Assembly (NCBI RefSeq): GCF_000758325.1
Contig: NZ_CP009459.1
Coordinates: 2,170,001-2,234,000, forward strand
Direction: 5' to 3'
Source of the DNA: Cedecea neteri
GTDB lineage: Bacteria > Pseudomonadota > Gammaproteobacteria > Enterobacterales > Enterobacteriaceae
DNA: 64,000 nt
Position 1 is the first letter of the stretch. Each line of letters opens with the position of its first letter. Position numbers and translations under genes: made by a program. Shown in pieces: positions 28,837-36,399 of the stretch. The notes below the pieces were generated by a model that saw only the letters and a list, made by a program, of their open reading frames with translations, searched no databases and was not told the DNA's origin.

Positions 28837-29057
28837 ACGCCGGTACGGACAGTACCGCTTACAGCTATCAGCAAGCCTGTGAGTTATTGCGTTCAGGCTA
28901 CCTGAAAAAAGTGAAGCTGGGATGGAATATTGGCAGCGATGAGTTTTTCCGCATCGCTTCAGACTGGTGTGATACCGGGGCCAGTATTAAAAAAGAGGGT
29001 GAACATTTCACCATCACCCTAAAAGGGTTCGCTATCCCAAGAATTTCACAAAACTAA
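28833..29057 (+). CDS. Small hypothetical protein coupled to the preceding gene
   Basis: A 74-residue protein, mixed charge, no signal peptide or membrane segment. Visible features are YSYQQACELLRSGYLKKVK, an aromatic segment SDEFFRIASDWCDTG, and a C-terminal beta-rich part (EHFTITLKGFAIPRI). No family was recognised. The ATG overlaps the stop codon of the ribbon-helix-helix-like gene; AAGAAGAAAAA just upstream, within that gene, can act as RBS. It is followed by a hairpin terminator. Confidence 0.65.
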   Translation: MNAGTDSTAYSYQQACELLRSGYLKKVKLGWNIGSDEFFRIASDWCDTGASIKKEGEHFTITLKGFAIPRISQN

Positions 29058-29094
29058 TTTATTGCATCGCCTTATTGCTATCCTTACAGAATAA

Positions 29095-29128
29095 TATTTC
29101 CCTCTTTTCTTTTAGAGGGAAATATTTC
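29095..29128. terminator. Bidirectional terminator between the small two-gene unit and the MocR gene
   Basis: The hairpin has arms AATATTTCCCTCT (29095-29107) and AGAGGGAAATATT (29116-29128), and an 8-base loop, and lies between convergent genes. Confidence 0.7.
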
Positions 29129-29133
29129 GCTTG

Positions 29134-30561
29134 CTAAAATACCATTCCCCGCAAACTTTCATTTCTTGTTGCCGCCAGATGCTGCCAGAGCGGCTGCAGC
29201 CGCTGCAGGGCAAACTGCATCTCCGCGGGTTCAAGGCTGAAGGGGAGGCGTAAAAAGCGCTCAAAAGCCCCTTCGACCCCAAACCGTGGCCCGGCCCCTA
29301 TCCGAATGCCCTGACTCTCGGCGGCGGCGGCAAAAATCGTTGCCAGCGGTTTCGGTAATTCCACCCACCACGACAGCCCGCCTTCCGGGGGCGATGTTTG
29401 CCAGTCCGGGAACAGCGTTTGCATCGTGGCGAAGCTCGTTTCGCAGCGTTGGCGGAGCATCTCTCTGCGCTGAGGCAAGAACTGCGCCGCGTCGGTAAAC
29501 AGCTGCGTGGCGGCCAGCTGCTCCAGTAAAGGCGTCCCTAAATCAAAGGTATTGCGGATTTGTATCAGCGAACTGATGGTTTTGCCTGAGGCCCTTATCC
29601 AGCCGAGGCGCAGCCCGCCCCAGAAACTTTTTCCGGCAGAACCCAGCGAAATAGTGTGCTCTTCCGGGCCAAAAGCCGCCAGCGGAGGAGGGGGCGGTGC
29701 GTCAAACCAGAGATCGGCCAACGTCTCATCCACAACCAGCGTGGTGTGGCTGCGGGCAGCAATCTCATTAACCCTCTGGCGCGTGGCTGCATCCATGCAG
29801 CGGCCTGTGGGATTATGAAAATCGGGAATTAAGTAGGCCAGCCGGGGAGAAGTCTGGGCGATTGTCGCCGCTAAACCGTCAACATCCCAGCCGCTGGCGG
29901 GCAGGCTGACCGGCACGGGGCGGCAGGAGGCTCCGCGAATAGCCGCCAACGCCATCGGATAAGTAGGATGGTCAACGACCACGCGGTCGCCTGGACCGGT
30001 GAACAGTCTAAGTATCAGCCCCAGCCCGCTGACGGCACCGTTGACCACCATAATTTGGTCAGGCGTGGTGGGTAACCCTCGGGACGCATAATGCCGCGCA
30101 ATCGCTTCTCTCAGCTCCGGTAAGCCCTGGCTGTCATAGCCGGTTGAGGACAAATGCTCCGGCAGGAAAGTGAGCGCGGTGGAATAGGCCCGATGAATTT
30201 CCGGCCCGGCGCTGAGCGCGGCGGTGGAAAGATCCAGCACAGGGGCATTGCCGGGTAAAGGGGAGATGGCCGGGCTGCTCTCGGGCAGCATGGTGACGGA
30301 GCCTGAACCCTGGCGACTCAGCAGATAGCCTTCCTCCCTGAGCTGCGCCAGCGCGGAGGCCACCGTGGTACGGCTCACGCCCAGCGCGGCAGAAAGCTCT
30401 CTTTCCCCCGGCAGCCTGCTGTCGAGCGGCAGGCGGCCATCCAGGATCAGCAGCCGCAGCCCATCTGCCAGCTGGCGATAAACCGGCGAGCGGGATGACG
30501 CCTGATGCCAGTGGCCCAGCAGGCGTGTTAAAGATGAAATTCCGATTCTGCGCAGCGTCAT
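29134..30561 (-). CDS. MocR/PdxR-family transcriptional regulator (GntR HTH fused to aminotransferase domain)
   Basis: A 475-residue protein. The N-terminal GntR winged helix spans about residues 15-85 (SRLPGERELSAALGVSRTTV). The rest is a fold-type I aminotransferase domain; the PLP-binding Lys is in SAGKSFWGG. MocR regulators sense PLP or an amino compound and usually control a divergent gene. Here the divergent gene encodes a YczE-type membrane protein, and three AGTCCA half-sites lie in the gap. A PdxR role in vitamin B6 supply is less likely because no pdx gene is adjacent. Confidence 0.9.
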   Translation of the reverse strand: MTLRRIGISSLTRLLGHWHQASSRSPVYRQLADGLRLLILDGRLPLDSRLPGERELSAALGVSRTTVASALAQLREEGYLLSRQGSGSVTMLPESSPAISPLPGNAPVLDLSTAALSAGPEIHRAYSTALTFLPEHLSSTGYDSQGLPELREAIARHYASRGLPTTPDQIMVVNGAVSGLGLILRLFTGPGDRVVVDHPTYPMALAAIRGASCRPVPVSLPASGWDVDGLAATIAQTSPRLAYLIPDFHNPTGRCMDAATRQRVNEIAARSHTTLVVDETLADLWFDAPPPPPLAAFGPEEHTISLGSAGKSFWGGLRLGWIRASGKTISSLIQIRNTFDLGTPLLEQLAATQLFTDAAQFLPQRREMLRQRCETSFATMQTLFPDWQTSPPEGGLSWWVELPKPLATIFAAAAESQGIRIGAGPRFGVEGAFERFLRLPFSLEPAEMQFALQRLQPLWQHLAATRNESLRGMVF

Positions 30562-30564
30562 AGC

Positions 30565-30603
30565 AGTCCACTTTCTGATAACTGGACCTTAATACTAAGT
30601 CCA
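30565..30603. promoter_or_regulatory. Putative MocR operator with three AGTCCA half-sites
   Basis: AGTCCA occurs at 30565-30570 and 30598-30603, and its inverse TGGACC/TGGACT-like copy at 30583-30588. The second and third form an inverted repeat, TGGAC-(C)TTA-ATAC-TAA-GTCCA. They sit in the 88-base gap between the divergent MocR and yczE-type genes. The repeats are seen; the role is inferred. Confidence 0.5.
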
Positions 30604-30649
30604 TTTTGCGAGAGGGTATAGCCATAAAAACACAATGAGGATCTCTGTC

Positions 30650-31267
30650 ATGATGGCTCGTCGCCTGCTGCAGCTTTATACCGGCCTGGTCTTTTACGGC
30701 ATTTCAACCGCTATGTTCGTTCGTGCCGATCTGGGCGCGGACCCGTGGAACGTTTTCCACCTCGGCGTGGCGAGGCTTTTTTCGCTTAACCTCGGGCTGG
30801 TGATGATTATTGTGGGGGCGCTGGTGCTGCTGCTGTGGATCCCGCTGCGCCAGCGGCCTGGCCTTGGCACCATCAGTAACGTGATTGTGTTAGGTCTGGC
30901 GGCGGATGCCACGCTGGCGCTAATGCCGCCGCTGGAATCGCTTCTTGCGCGTTCCGTTTTGCTGGTCGGCGCGTTGGTGGTTAACGCCCTGGCGACGGGG
31001 ATGTATATCGGCGCAGGTTTTGGGGCCGGGCCACGAGATGGCCTGATGACCGGGATCCATGCCAGAACGGGCTGGTCGGTGCGCAGCGTGCGTACCGCCA
31101 TCGAAGTGACCGTACTGATCTCCGGCTGGCTGATGGGCGGCAGTTTTGGCGTGGGCACAGTGCTTTATGCGTTAGCTATCGGGCCTCTGATTCAGCTTTG
31201 CCTGCCGTGGTTTCGCGTTAAGCCGTTGAATAACACAGCGACTGCTGCACCGGAAGCTACATCCTGA
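30650..31267 (+). CDS. YczE/YyaS/YitT-family membrane protein
   Basis: A 205-residue inner-membrane protein with about five hydrophobic segments. The family signature regions RADLGADPWNVFHLG and GAGFGAGPRDGLMTG are present; both are typical of YczE-like proteins. No transport substrate has been established. The start at 30650 (MMARRLLQLYTGL) is chosen because GAGG lies 9-12 bases upstream; an ATG at 30635 lacks an RBS. Pairing with a divergent MocR regulator is also seen in other bacteria. Confidence 0.82.
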   Translation: MMARRLLQLYTGLVFYGISTAMFVRADLGADPWNVFHLGVARLFSLNLGLVMIIVGALVLLLWIPLRQRPGLGTISNVIVLGLAADATLALMPPLESLLARSVLLVGALVVNALATGMYIGAGFGAGPRDGLMTGIHARTGWSVRSVRTAIEVTVLISGWLMGGSFGVGTVLYALAIGPLIQLCLPWFRVKPLNNTATAAPEATS

Positions 31268-31327
31268 CGCTCTGACTGTGCTAAACAGTATCTTCCGGAG
31301 AACAACATTCGCTGAGCGGGAGAGAGC

Positions 31328-32146
31328 ATGCGGCACGAGATTGTGAGTAAACCAGCGCTGAACTGGAACAGCCTTCAGCTGGCAGAGATATTAACCCATT
31401 GTTTTGAAGAGTACGTGGTGCCTTTCCGTCTGGAAGGTGAAACGTTCGGCTGGCGTTTTGCCTCAGAAGATTTTTTTCCTGGCGACAGCCCCGTCTGGCT
31501 TTACCGTGGAGAGCCCAAAGCGATGGCGCTGGTGACGCGACGCGGGCAAACCTGCCGGCTGGCCGCATTTGCGATTCGCCCTGAGCTGCGCGGGCAGGGG
31601 TTAGGCAAGATCTTCATTCAGCAGCTCATTGATGCCGCGCGCGAACGCGGGGATAAGCAATTTTATCTGGAAGTGATTTTAGGCAACGAAGGTGGGCTGG
31701 CGCTCTATGAGCGAATGGGCTTTGTGCCCCAGCAAACGCTGGTGGGCTTCCAGTCCTCCGGCGTGCCGGAAGGTGAAGCCGACGGCGAGCTGCTGGAAAT
31801 CGATCCAATGCAAATGACCCGTAGAATGATGGCTGCTAACGATGCGCCGCTGCCGTGGCTTTGCGCGGCCGAAACGCTGTATAAGCTACCGGGTAAGGCT
31901 TTTGTACTGGATGAAGTGGCTTATGCGATGGTCGTTCCCGGTGAGATACCGAAGCTCAGAGGGTTGTTTGTTGAGCCGCATGCGCGACGTTCGGGGAAGG
32001 CGAAAAAGCTGCTGGCTTTACTTCAGCACCGGTTCCCTGGATTAGTGACTATTCCCAGCTTGCCCGAAACGGTTGCGCCGTTATTTTTAAGCAGCGGTTT
32101 TACACAGGATACGCTCCGGCAATATGAAATGAAGCTGACTTTGTAG
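31328..32146 (+). CDS. GNAT-family N-acetyltransferase, apparently tandem-domain
   Basis: A 272-residue protein. The first half contains a clear GNAT acetyl-CoA motif, FAIRPELRGQGLGKIFIQQL, with the later LYERMGF segment. The second half carries a weaker copy, LFVEPHARRSGKAKKLLAL, followed by a segment (PLFLSSGFTQD) that matches the end of a GNAT domain, so two GNAT folds in tandem are likely. Substrate unknown. GGGAGAGAGC forms the RBS. It converges on gdhA. Confidence 0.8.
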   Translation: MRHEIVSKPALNWNSLQLAEILTHCFEEYVVPFRLEGETFGWRFASEDFFPGDSPVWLYRGEPKAMALVTRRGQTCRLAAFAIRPELRGQGLGKIFIQQLIDAARERGDKQFYLEVILGNEGGLALYERMGFVPQQTLVGFQSSGVPEGEADGELLEIDPMQMTRRMMAANDAPLPWLCAAETLYKLPGKAFVLDEVAYAMVVPGEIPKLRGLFVEPHARRSGKAKKLLALLQHRFPGLVTIPSLPETVAPLFLSSGFTQDTLRQYEMKLTL

Positions 32147-32154
32147 ATGAAAAT

Positions 32155-32178
32155 GGGTGAGGGCGAATGCCCTCACCC
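32155..32178. terminator. Shared terminator of the acetyltransferase gene and gdhA
   Basis: The hairpin GGGTGAGGGC-GAAT-GCCCTCACCC lies between the two convergent stop codons. Confidence 0.65.
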
Positions 32179-32184
32179 TGCAAG

Positions 32185-33528
32185 TTACAGCACGCCCTGA
32201 GCCAGCATCGCGTCCGCAACTTTCACGAACCCGGCGATGTTCGCGCCGCGAACGTACTGGGTTTGTTTCCCTTCGCCGCCGTAATCCACGCAGGCCTGGT
32301 GAATATCGAGCATGATGTGGTGCAGGCGAATATCCACTTTTTCGGCCTTCCAGCTCAGACGGGCCGCATTCTGCGCCATTTCCAGCCCGGACGTTGCCAC
32401 GCCGCCTGCGTTTGCCGCTTTACCCGGCGCGAACAGTACGCCAGCTTCTACAAACAGATCCGTCGCAGCAATCGTGGTTGGCATATTTGCCCCTTCTGCT
32501 ACGGCTTTCACGCCGTTGGCGATAAGCGTTTTCGCGGCATCGACATCCAGTTCGTTCTGCGTTGCACAAGGCAGAGCGATATCGACCGGCACACTCCACG
32601 GCTGCTGGCCTTCCAGATAAGTCAGGCCAAACTCCCGGGCATAATCAGCTACGCGGCCGTCGCGGCTGGCTTTGATTTCGCACAGGCGGGCCAGCTTCTC
32701 TGCGCTGAAGCCTGCTTCATCTACCACGGTGCCGTTGGAGTCAGACGCCGTGACCACGCGAGCGCCGAGCGACATGGCTTTTTCAATCGCATACTGAGCT
32801 ACGTTCCCGGAGCCGGAAACCGCCACGCGCATGCCTTCAAAGCCCAGTCCGTGGCGCTGCAGCATGGCATCGGTGAAGTAGATCAGGCCGTAGCCGGTCG
32901 CTTCCGGGCGGATCAGACTGCCGCCGAACGACAGCCCTTTGCCGGTAAACACGCAGGCGGTGTTGTTGGAGAGCTTTTTCATCATCCCCGCCATGTAGCC
33001 GACTTCGCGGCCGCCCACGCCGATATCCCCCGCCGGGACGTCGGTATCCGGGCCAAGGTGGCGATAAAGCTCCAGCATCAGCGCCTGGCAAAAGCGCATG
33101 ATTTCGCCTTCGCTTTTGCCCTTCGGATTAAAGTCGCTGCCGCCTTTGCCGCCGCCCATCGGTAGCGTGGTAAGGGCATTTTTAAAGGTCTGCTCAAAGC
33201 CGAGGAATTTGAGGATCGACAGATTAACGGAAGGGTGGAAGCGCATTCCGCCTTTGAACGGGCCAATGGCCGAGTTGAACTGCACGCGCCAGGCCCGGTT
33301 CACCTGCACCTGGTTTTTGTCATCCACCCAGGCGACGCGGAACTGAATCACGCGCTCCGGCTCAACCAGACGTTCGAGTAGCGCCTGCTGGCGGTATTGC
33401 GGATTGTTTTCCAGAAACGGCCACAGCGTGCTCATCACTTCGCGAACCGCCTGAGCGAATTCTATCTGGTGCGGATCGCGGGACTGTACTGAGGTTAAAA
33501 AGCCTTCGAGGGATAATGCTTGAGCCAT
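32185..33528 (-). CDS. gdhA: NADP-specific glutamate dehydrogenase
   Basis: A 447-residue cytosolic enzyme, same length as E. coli GdhA. It makes glutamate from 2-oxoglutarate, ammonium and NADPH. The substrate-binding segments GGMRFHPSVN and the catalytic-Lys segment LPMGGGKGGSDF are conserved, as is the nucleotide-binding SGSGNVAQYA. The start follows AAGGAGTTACCTCTG. The 252-base gap beyond the start (33529-33780) contains its promoter region and the fepA terminator; no other feature is seen there. Confidence 0.97.
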   Translation of the reverse strand: MAQALSLEGFLTSVQSRDPHQIEFAQAVREVMSTLWPFLENNPQYRQQALLERLVEPERVIQFRVAWVDDKNQVQVNRAWRVQFNSAIGPFKGGMRFHPSVNLSILKFLGFEQTFKNALTTLPMGGGKGGSDFNPKGKSEGEIMRFCQALMLELYRHLGPDTDVPAGDIGVGGREVGYMAGMMKKLSNNTACVFTGKGLSFGGSLIRPEATGYGLIYFTDAMLQRHGLGFEGMRVAVSGSGNVAQYAIEKAMSLGARVVTASDSNGTVVDEAGFSAEKLARLCEIKASRDGRVADYAREFGLTYLEGQQPWSVPVDIALPCATQNELDVDAAKTLIANGVKAVAEGANMPTTIAATDLFVEAGVLFAPGKAANAGGVATSGLEMAQNAARLSWKAEKVDIRLHHIMLDIHQACVDYGGEGKQTQYVRGANIAGFVKVADAMLAQGVL

Positions 33529-33751
33529 CAGAGGTAACTCCTTGTTGAAAATTATATTGTCGGTCTTTTTTTGGGTGATTTTTCGACTATAACATTTTCT
33601 TATGAACGGGCATCAAGCGATTTTTTCACCGGGAAGGCAATAAAGAAGGGAAGCGTTTAGTCGGGCTATTAACCTTAAAAAAATCTAAATTTCGGTCTAA
33701 TAACAGTCAATAAATTGTCTTCTCTGTATTTCGGTCGTTGGCGATCAATTT

Positions 33752-33771
33752 GGGAGGCTTATTAGCCTCCC
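33752..33771 (-). terminator. Hairpin downstream of fepA
   Basis: GGGAGGCT-TATT-AGCCTCCC forms a strong stem. It has only a weak T-tract on the minus strand, so it may be rho-assisted or a stabiliser. Confidence 0.5.
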
Positions 33772-33780
33772 GAACCGAGC

Positions 33781-36009
33781 TTAGAAGTGCGTATTGACGC
33801 TCATATAGTACGTGCGGCCAGGCTCGTTGTAGGTCTCCGCGCCAGCGCCGTACATGTAGGACTTGGTGGTGTCATTCCCGGTGGTCTGGGCGTTCCCCGC
33901 GCGCCAGTGGCGCTTATCCAGCAGGTTGTCTATCCCGGCGGTGAAGCTGACGTTTTTGGTCGCGTCCCAGGTCGCGCTCATGCCAAGGATGCTATAAGGG
34001 CTGACCTCATTGGTGTCGCTGCCGGTAACCGGCACTCCCTTGTAGTTATACTTTTTCGGTGCCTGTTTGCCGTACCACGTCAGCGTACTTTGCAGCGAAA
34101 TGTCCTGGCGAACCTGCCAGCTCAGCGTGGAATTAAGCGTGTATTCAGGGATGATCGACAGGCGATCGCCGGTTTCCTTGTTTTTACTTTTCAGCATGTA
34201 AGTCAGGTTGTTATTCCAGCTTACGCTCTCCGTCAGCGGCAGATTAATCGTGCCTTCAAGACCTTCCACCACCGCTTTAGGCACATTGCCCCACTGGTAG
34301 ATGTCGGTTTTCTTGCTGTTGGAAGCGATCGGTGAATAGCCGGATTCAATTTTGTTACGGTAGTCATTTCGGAACCAGGTGATCCCGGCCTGATAGCCGT
34401 CGTGCTTGAACTCCAGGCCAATCTCTTTGTTGACGCTGGTTTCGGCTTTCAGATCCTCATTCCCCATCAGATAACACGCCCCGCCGCTGGCCGCACAGCC
34501 CTGACCGCGGCTGTAAAGAATGTAGTTCGGGTTGGTCTGATACAGACTTGGCGCTTTATAAGCCCGGGCAATACCGAGTTTCAGCGTCAAGTCTTCCACC
34601 AACTCCTGGCTCAGGTTCAGCGACGGACTCCAGTTATTCCCCACTATGGAGTGATGATCAAAGCGCAGCCCCGGCGTCAGCATGGTGCTGCTGGTTAGCT
34701 CCATATTGTTTTCGGCAAACAGAGAGAAGATCTCCGCTTTGGAATAAGGGCTTCGGCCGGTGGATGAGAGCCCCGGAATCGGCCCGCCTTCACTTAACGA
34801 CTGGGTGTTGGACGTACCGTCTTTCATCCGCTGCTGATTCCATTCGCTACCGACGGTGAGGTTTTGATTCACCAACAGGGCAAACGGAATGCTTGCTTCG
34901 CTGTGCAGCATGACATCGTTGAGATCGATATCTGAGAACTGGTTGTTGGAGAAAATCCCCTCTGTACCGCCCGCCAGGCCTTCGTTCATGCGCGAGTTAC
35001 GGGTGTGTTCGTATTGCGCATAAGTGTTGGTGGTGACGCCGTTGTCCCAGCCGCCGGTCCAGGTGACGGCATAGGTCTGGCGGTAGAGGCGGTTGGTCTC
35101 TTTGCCGTAGTTGTCCTTCACCAACTGGCTGGTATTCGTATTTTGTGTATCGCCTGAATAGAGATTCCCCTGACGGCTGTAGCCGGTTTCAAACTCCAGC
35201 GCCTGCATCGGGGCAAATTCCCAGCGGATCATCCCGTTCAGATCTTTGTGGATCACACCTTCGCGACCAGCAGGTAGCGTGTTGGCGTAAGAGCCTGTTC
35301 GCAGCGACTGATGCCCCTGGTTGATGTCCCAGGCGTCCGCCTGTGTTTTATCGAGGTTGCCGTAAAGGCGGAAACTCACGTCGTCACCGAGCGGCCCGGT
35401 CAGGCTGAAGTTGGTGCGCTTCGTCGCGCCTTCATCTTTATGCTCCGGGGCATTGAAATAGGTATTCCAGCTGCCGTGGAACTCGTTGCTGCTGCGTTTG
35501 GTGATGATGTTCACCACGCCGCCCGCCGCCCCGTTGCCGTATCGGGCCGCTGCCGGGCCGCGCAGTACTTCAATGCGTTCGATCATTTCCGGTGGAACCC
35601 AGGAAGCGTCGCCGCGGGTATCACGTTCGCCGCGCCAGCCCAGGCGCACTGAATTACGGCTGGTCACCGGCTTACCGTCAACCAGGATCAGCGTATTTTC
35701 TGGCCCCATGCCGCGAATATCGATCTGGCGGCCGTTGCCGCGTTGCCCGCTGGTGGAGTTGCCGGTCAGGTTAACCCCCGGCATGGTGCGAATGATCTCA
35801 GAGACATCGCGCGCGACCGGGTGCTTCTTTAGTTCGTCAGAAGTAATTACCGACACGCCGGGCGCCTGCAGCGTTTGCTGGGCTGCGGTCACGACGAGCG
35901 TATCTTCGTTTTCAGCGGGGGTTGCCTCTGCTGCTGCCGCTGAAAAAGCGGTGCCGTAGAGACCCAGACTCACCAATGTGGCGAGGGAGTACGATAATGT
36001 ATTGTTCAT
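33781..36009 (-). CDS. fepA: FepA, TonB-dependent ferric enterobactin receptor
   Basis: A 742-residue outer-membrane receptor with a signal peptide (to about residue 27) and a TonB box DTLVVTAA near the mature N-terminus. The plug domain is almost identical to E. coli FepA (PVARDVSEIIRTMPGVNLTG, IEVLRGPAAARYGNGAAGG), the beta-barrel follows (QADAWDINQGHQS, YKAPSLYQTNPNYILYS), and the chain ends with an aromatic Phe (MSVNTHF). It imports ferric enterobactin and related catecholates. A Fur box lies upstream. None of the ent/fep/fes genes that accompany it in E. coli are beside it. IroN or PfeA-type specificity is a possible alternative. Confidence 0.88.
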   Translation of the reverse strand: MNNTLSYSLATLVSLGLYGTAFSAAAAEATPAENEDTLVVTAAQQTLQAPGVSVITSDELKKHPVARDVSEIIRTMPGVNLTGNSTSGQRGNGRQIDIRGMGPENTLILVDGKPVTSRNSVRLGWRGERDTRGDASWVPPEMIERIEVLRGPAAARYGNGAAGGVVNIITKRSSNEFHGSWNTYFNAPEHKDEGATKRTNFSLTGPLGDDVSFRLYGNLDKTQADAWDINQGHQSLRTGSYANTLPAGREGVIHKDLNGMIRWEFAPMQALEFETGYSRQGNLYSGDTQNTNTSQLVKDNYGKETNRLYRQTYAVTWTGGWDNGVTTNTYAQYEHTRNSRMNEGLAGGTEGIFSNNQFSDIDLNDVMLHSEASIPFALLVNQNLTVGSEWNQQRMKDGTSNTQSLSEGGPIPGLSSTGRSPYSKAEIFSLFAENNMELTSSTMLTPGLRFDHHSIVGNNWSPSLNLSQELVEDLTLKLGIARAYKAPSLYQTNPNYILYSRGQGCAASGGACYLMGNEDLKAETSVNKEIGLEFKHDGYQAGITWFRNDYRNKIESGYSPIASNSKKTDIYQWGNVPKAVVEGLEGTINLPLTESVSWNNNLTYMLKSKNKETGDRLSIIPEYTLNSTLSWQVRQDISLQSTLTWYGKQAPKKYNYKGVPVTGSDTNEVSPYSILGMSATWDATKNVSFTAGIDNLLDKRHWRAGNAQTTGNDTTKSYMYGAGAETYNEPGRTYYMSVNTHF

Positions 36010-36112
36010 TATTTGTCCTGAGTGTCACCGCCTGCGTCCCTGAAGCTCCTTTCCCAAACGAGGAAGGACGCGGCAAAAGTGCCTGGAGTTAAAAGTGCGG
36101 AAACACGCTATT

Positions 36113-36131
36113 GCAAATGAAAATAATTATC
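36113..36131. promoter_or_regulatory. Fur box upstream of fepA
   Basis: GCAAATGAAAATAATTATC matches the 19-base Fur consensus at 15 of 19 positions. It lies 104 bases from the fepA start, in the 390-base gap 36010-36399 between divergent fepA and cstA. The rest of the gap is A/T-rich, non-coding, with no remnant of ent genes that I can see. Confidence 0.7.
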
Positions 36132-36399
36132 AATATCTTTCTCGATTGACATTTAAAACCAATTAATTCCGCTAATTAATCATCCATGGTTATTAATCTC
36201 CGCGTTAACCATTCACCAACCTGATGCTCCACAATTGACCTGACGACTTTACGGTTGCGATACATATTTAGGTGATCTCATTAACAAACTGAGGTAAATG
36301 CCCCGCGTTTTGTTCCCTTCCGATTGTGAGAACCGGTATTCCAGGCTAGATACAAAATGTAACAACTCTCGGTATCCACTTAGAAAACGGACAAAATTG

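Noticed and set aside
28582-29057. Firm call of a toxin-antitoxin system
   Set aside because: Only gene layout and a possible RHH fold support it; neither protein matches a known toxin or antitoxin family from sequence inspection.
27005-33528. Genomic island with integrase and attachment sites next to ffs
   Set aside because: No integrase, transposase, tRNA gene or flanking direct repeat was seen; genes look like ordinary enterobacterial chromosome.
36271-36286. CRP-like site GGTGATCTCATTAACA upstream of cstA
   Set aside because: Only one half resembles TGTGA and the other matches poorly; no clear promoter at the right distance, so not listed although CRP control of cstA is known in E. coli.
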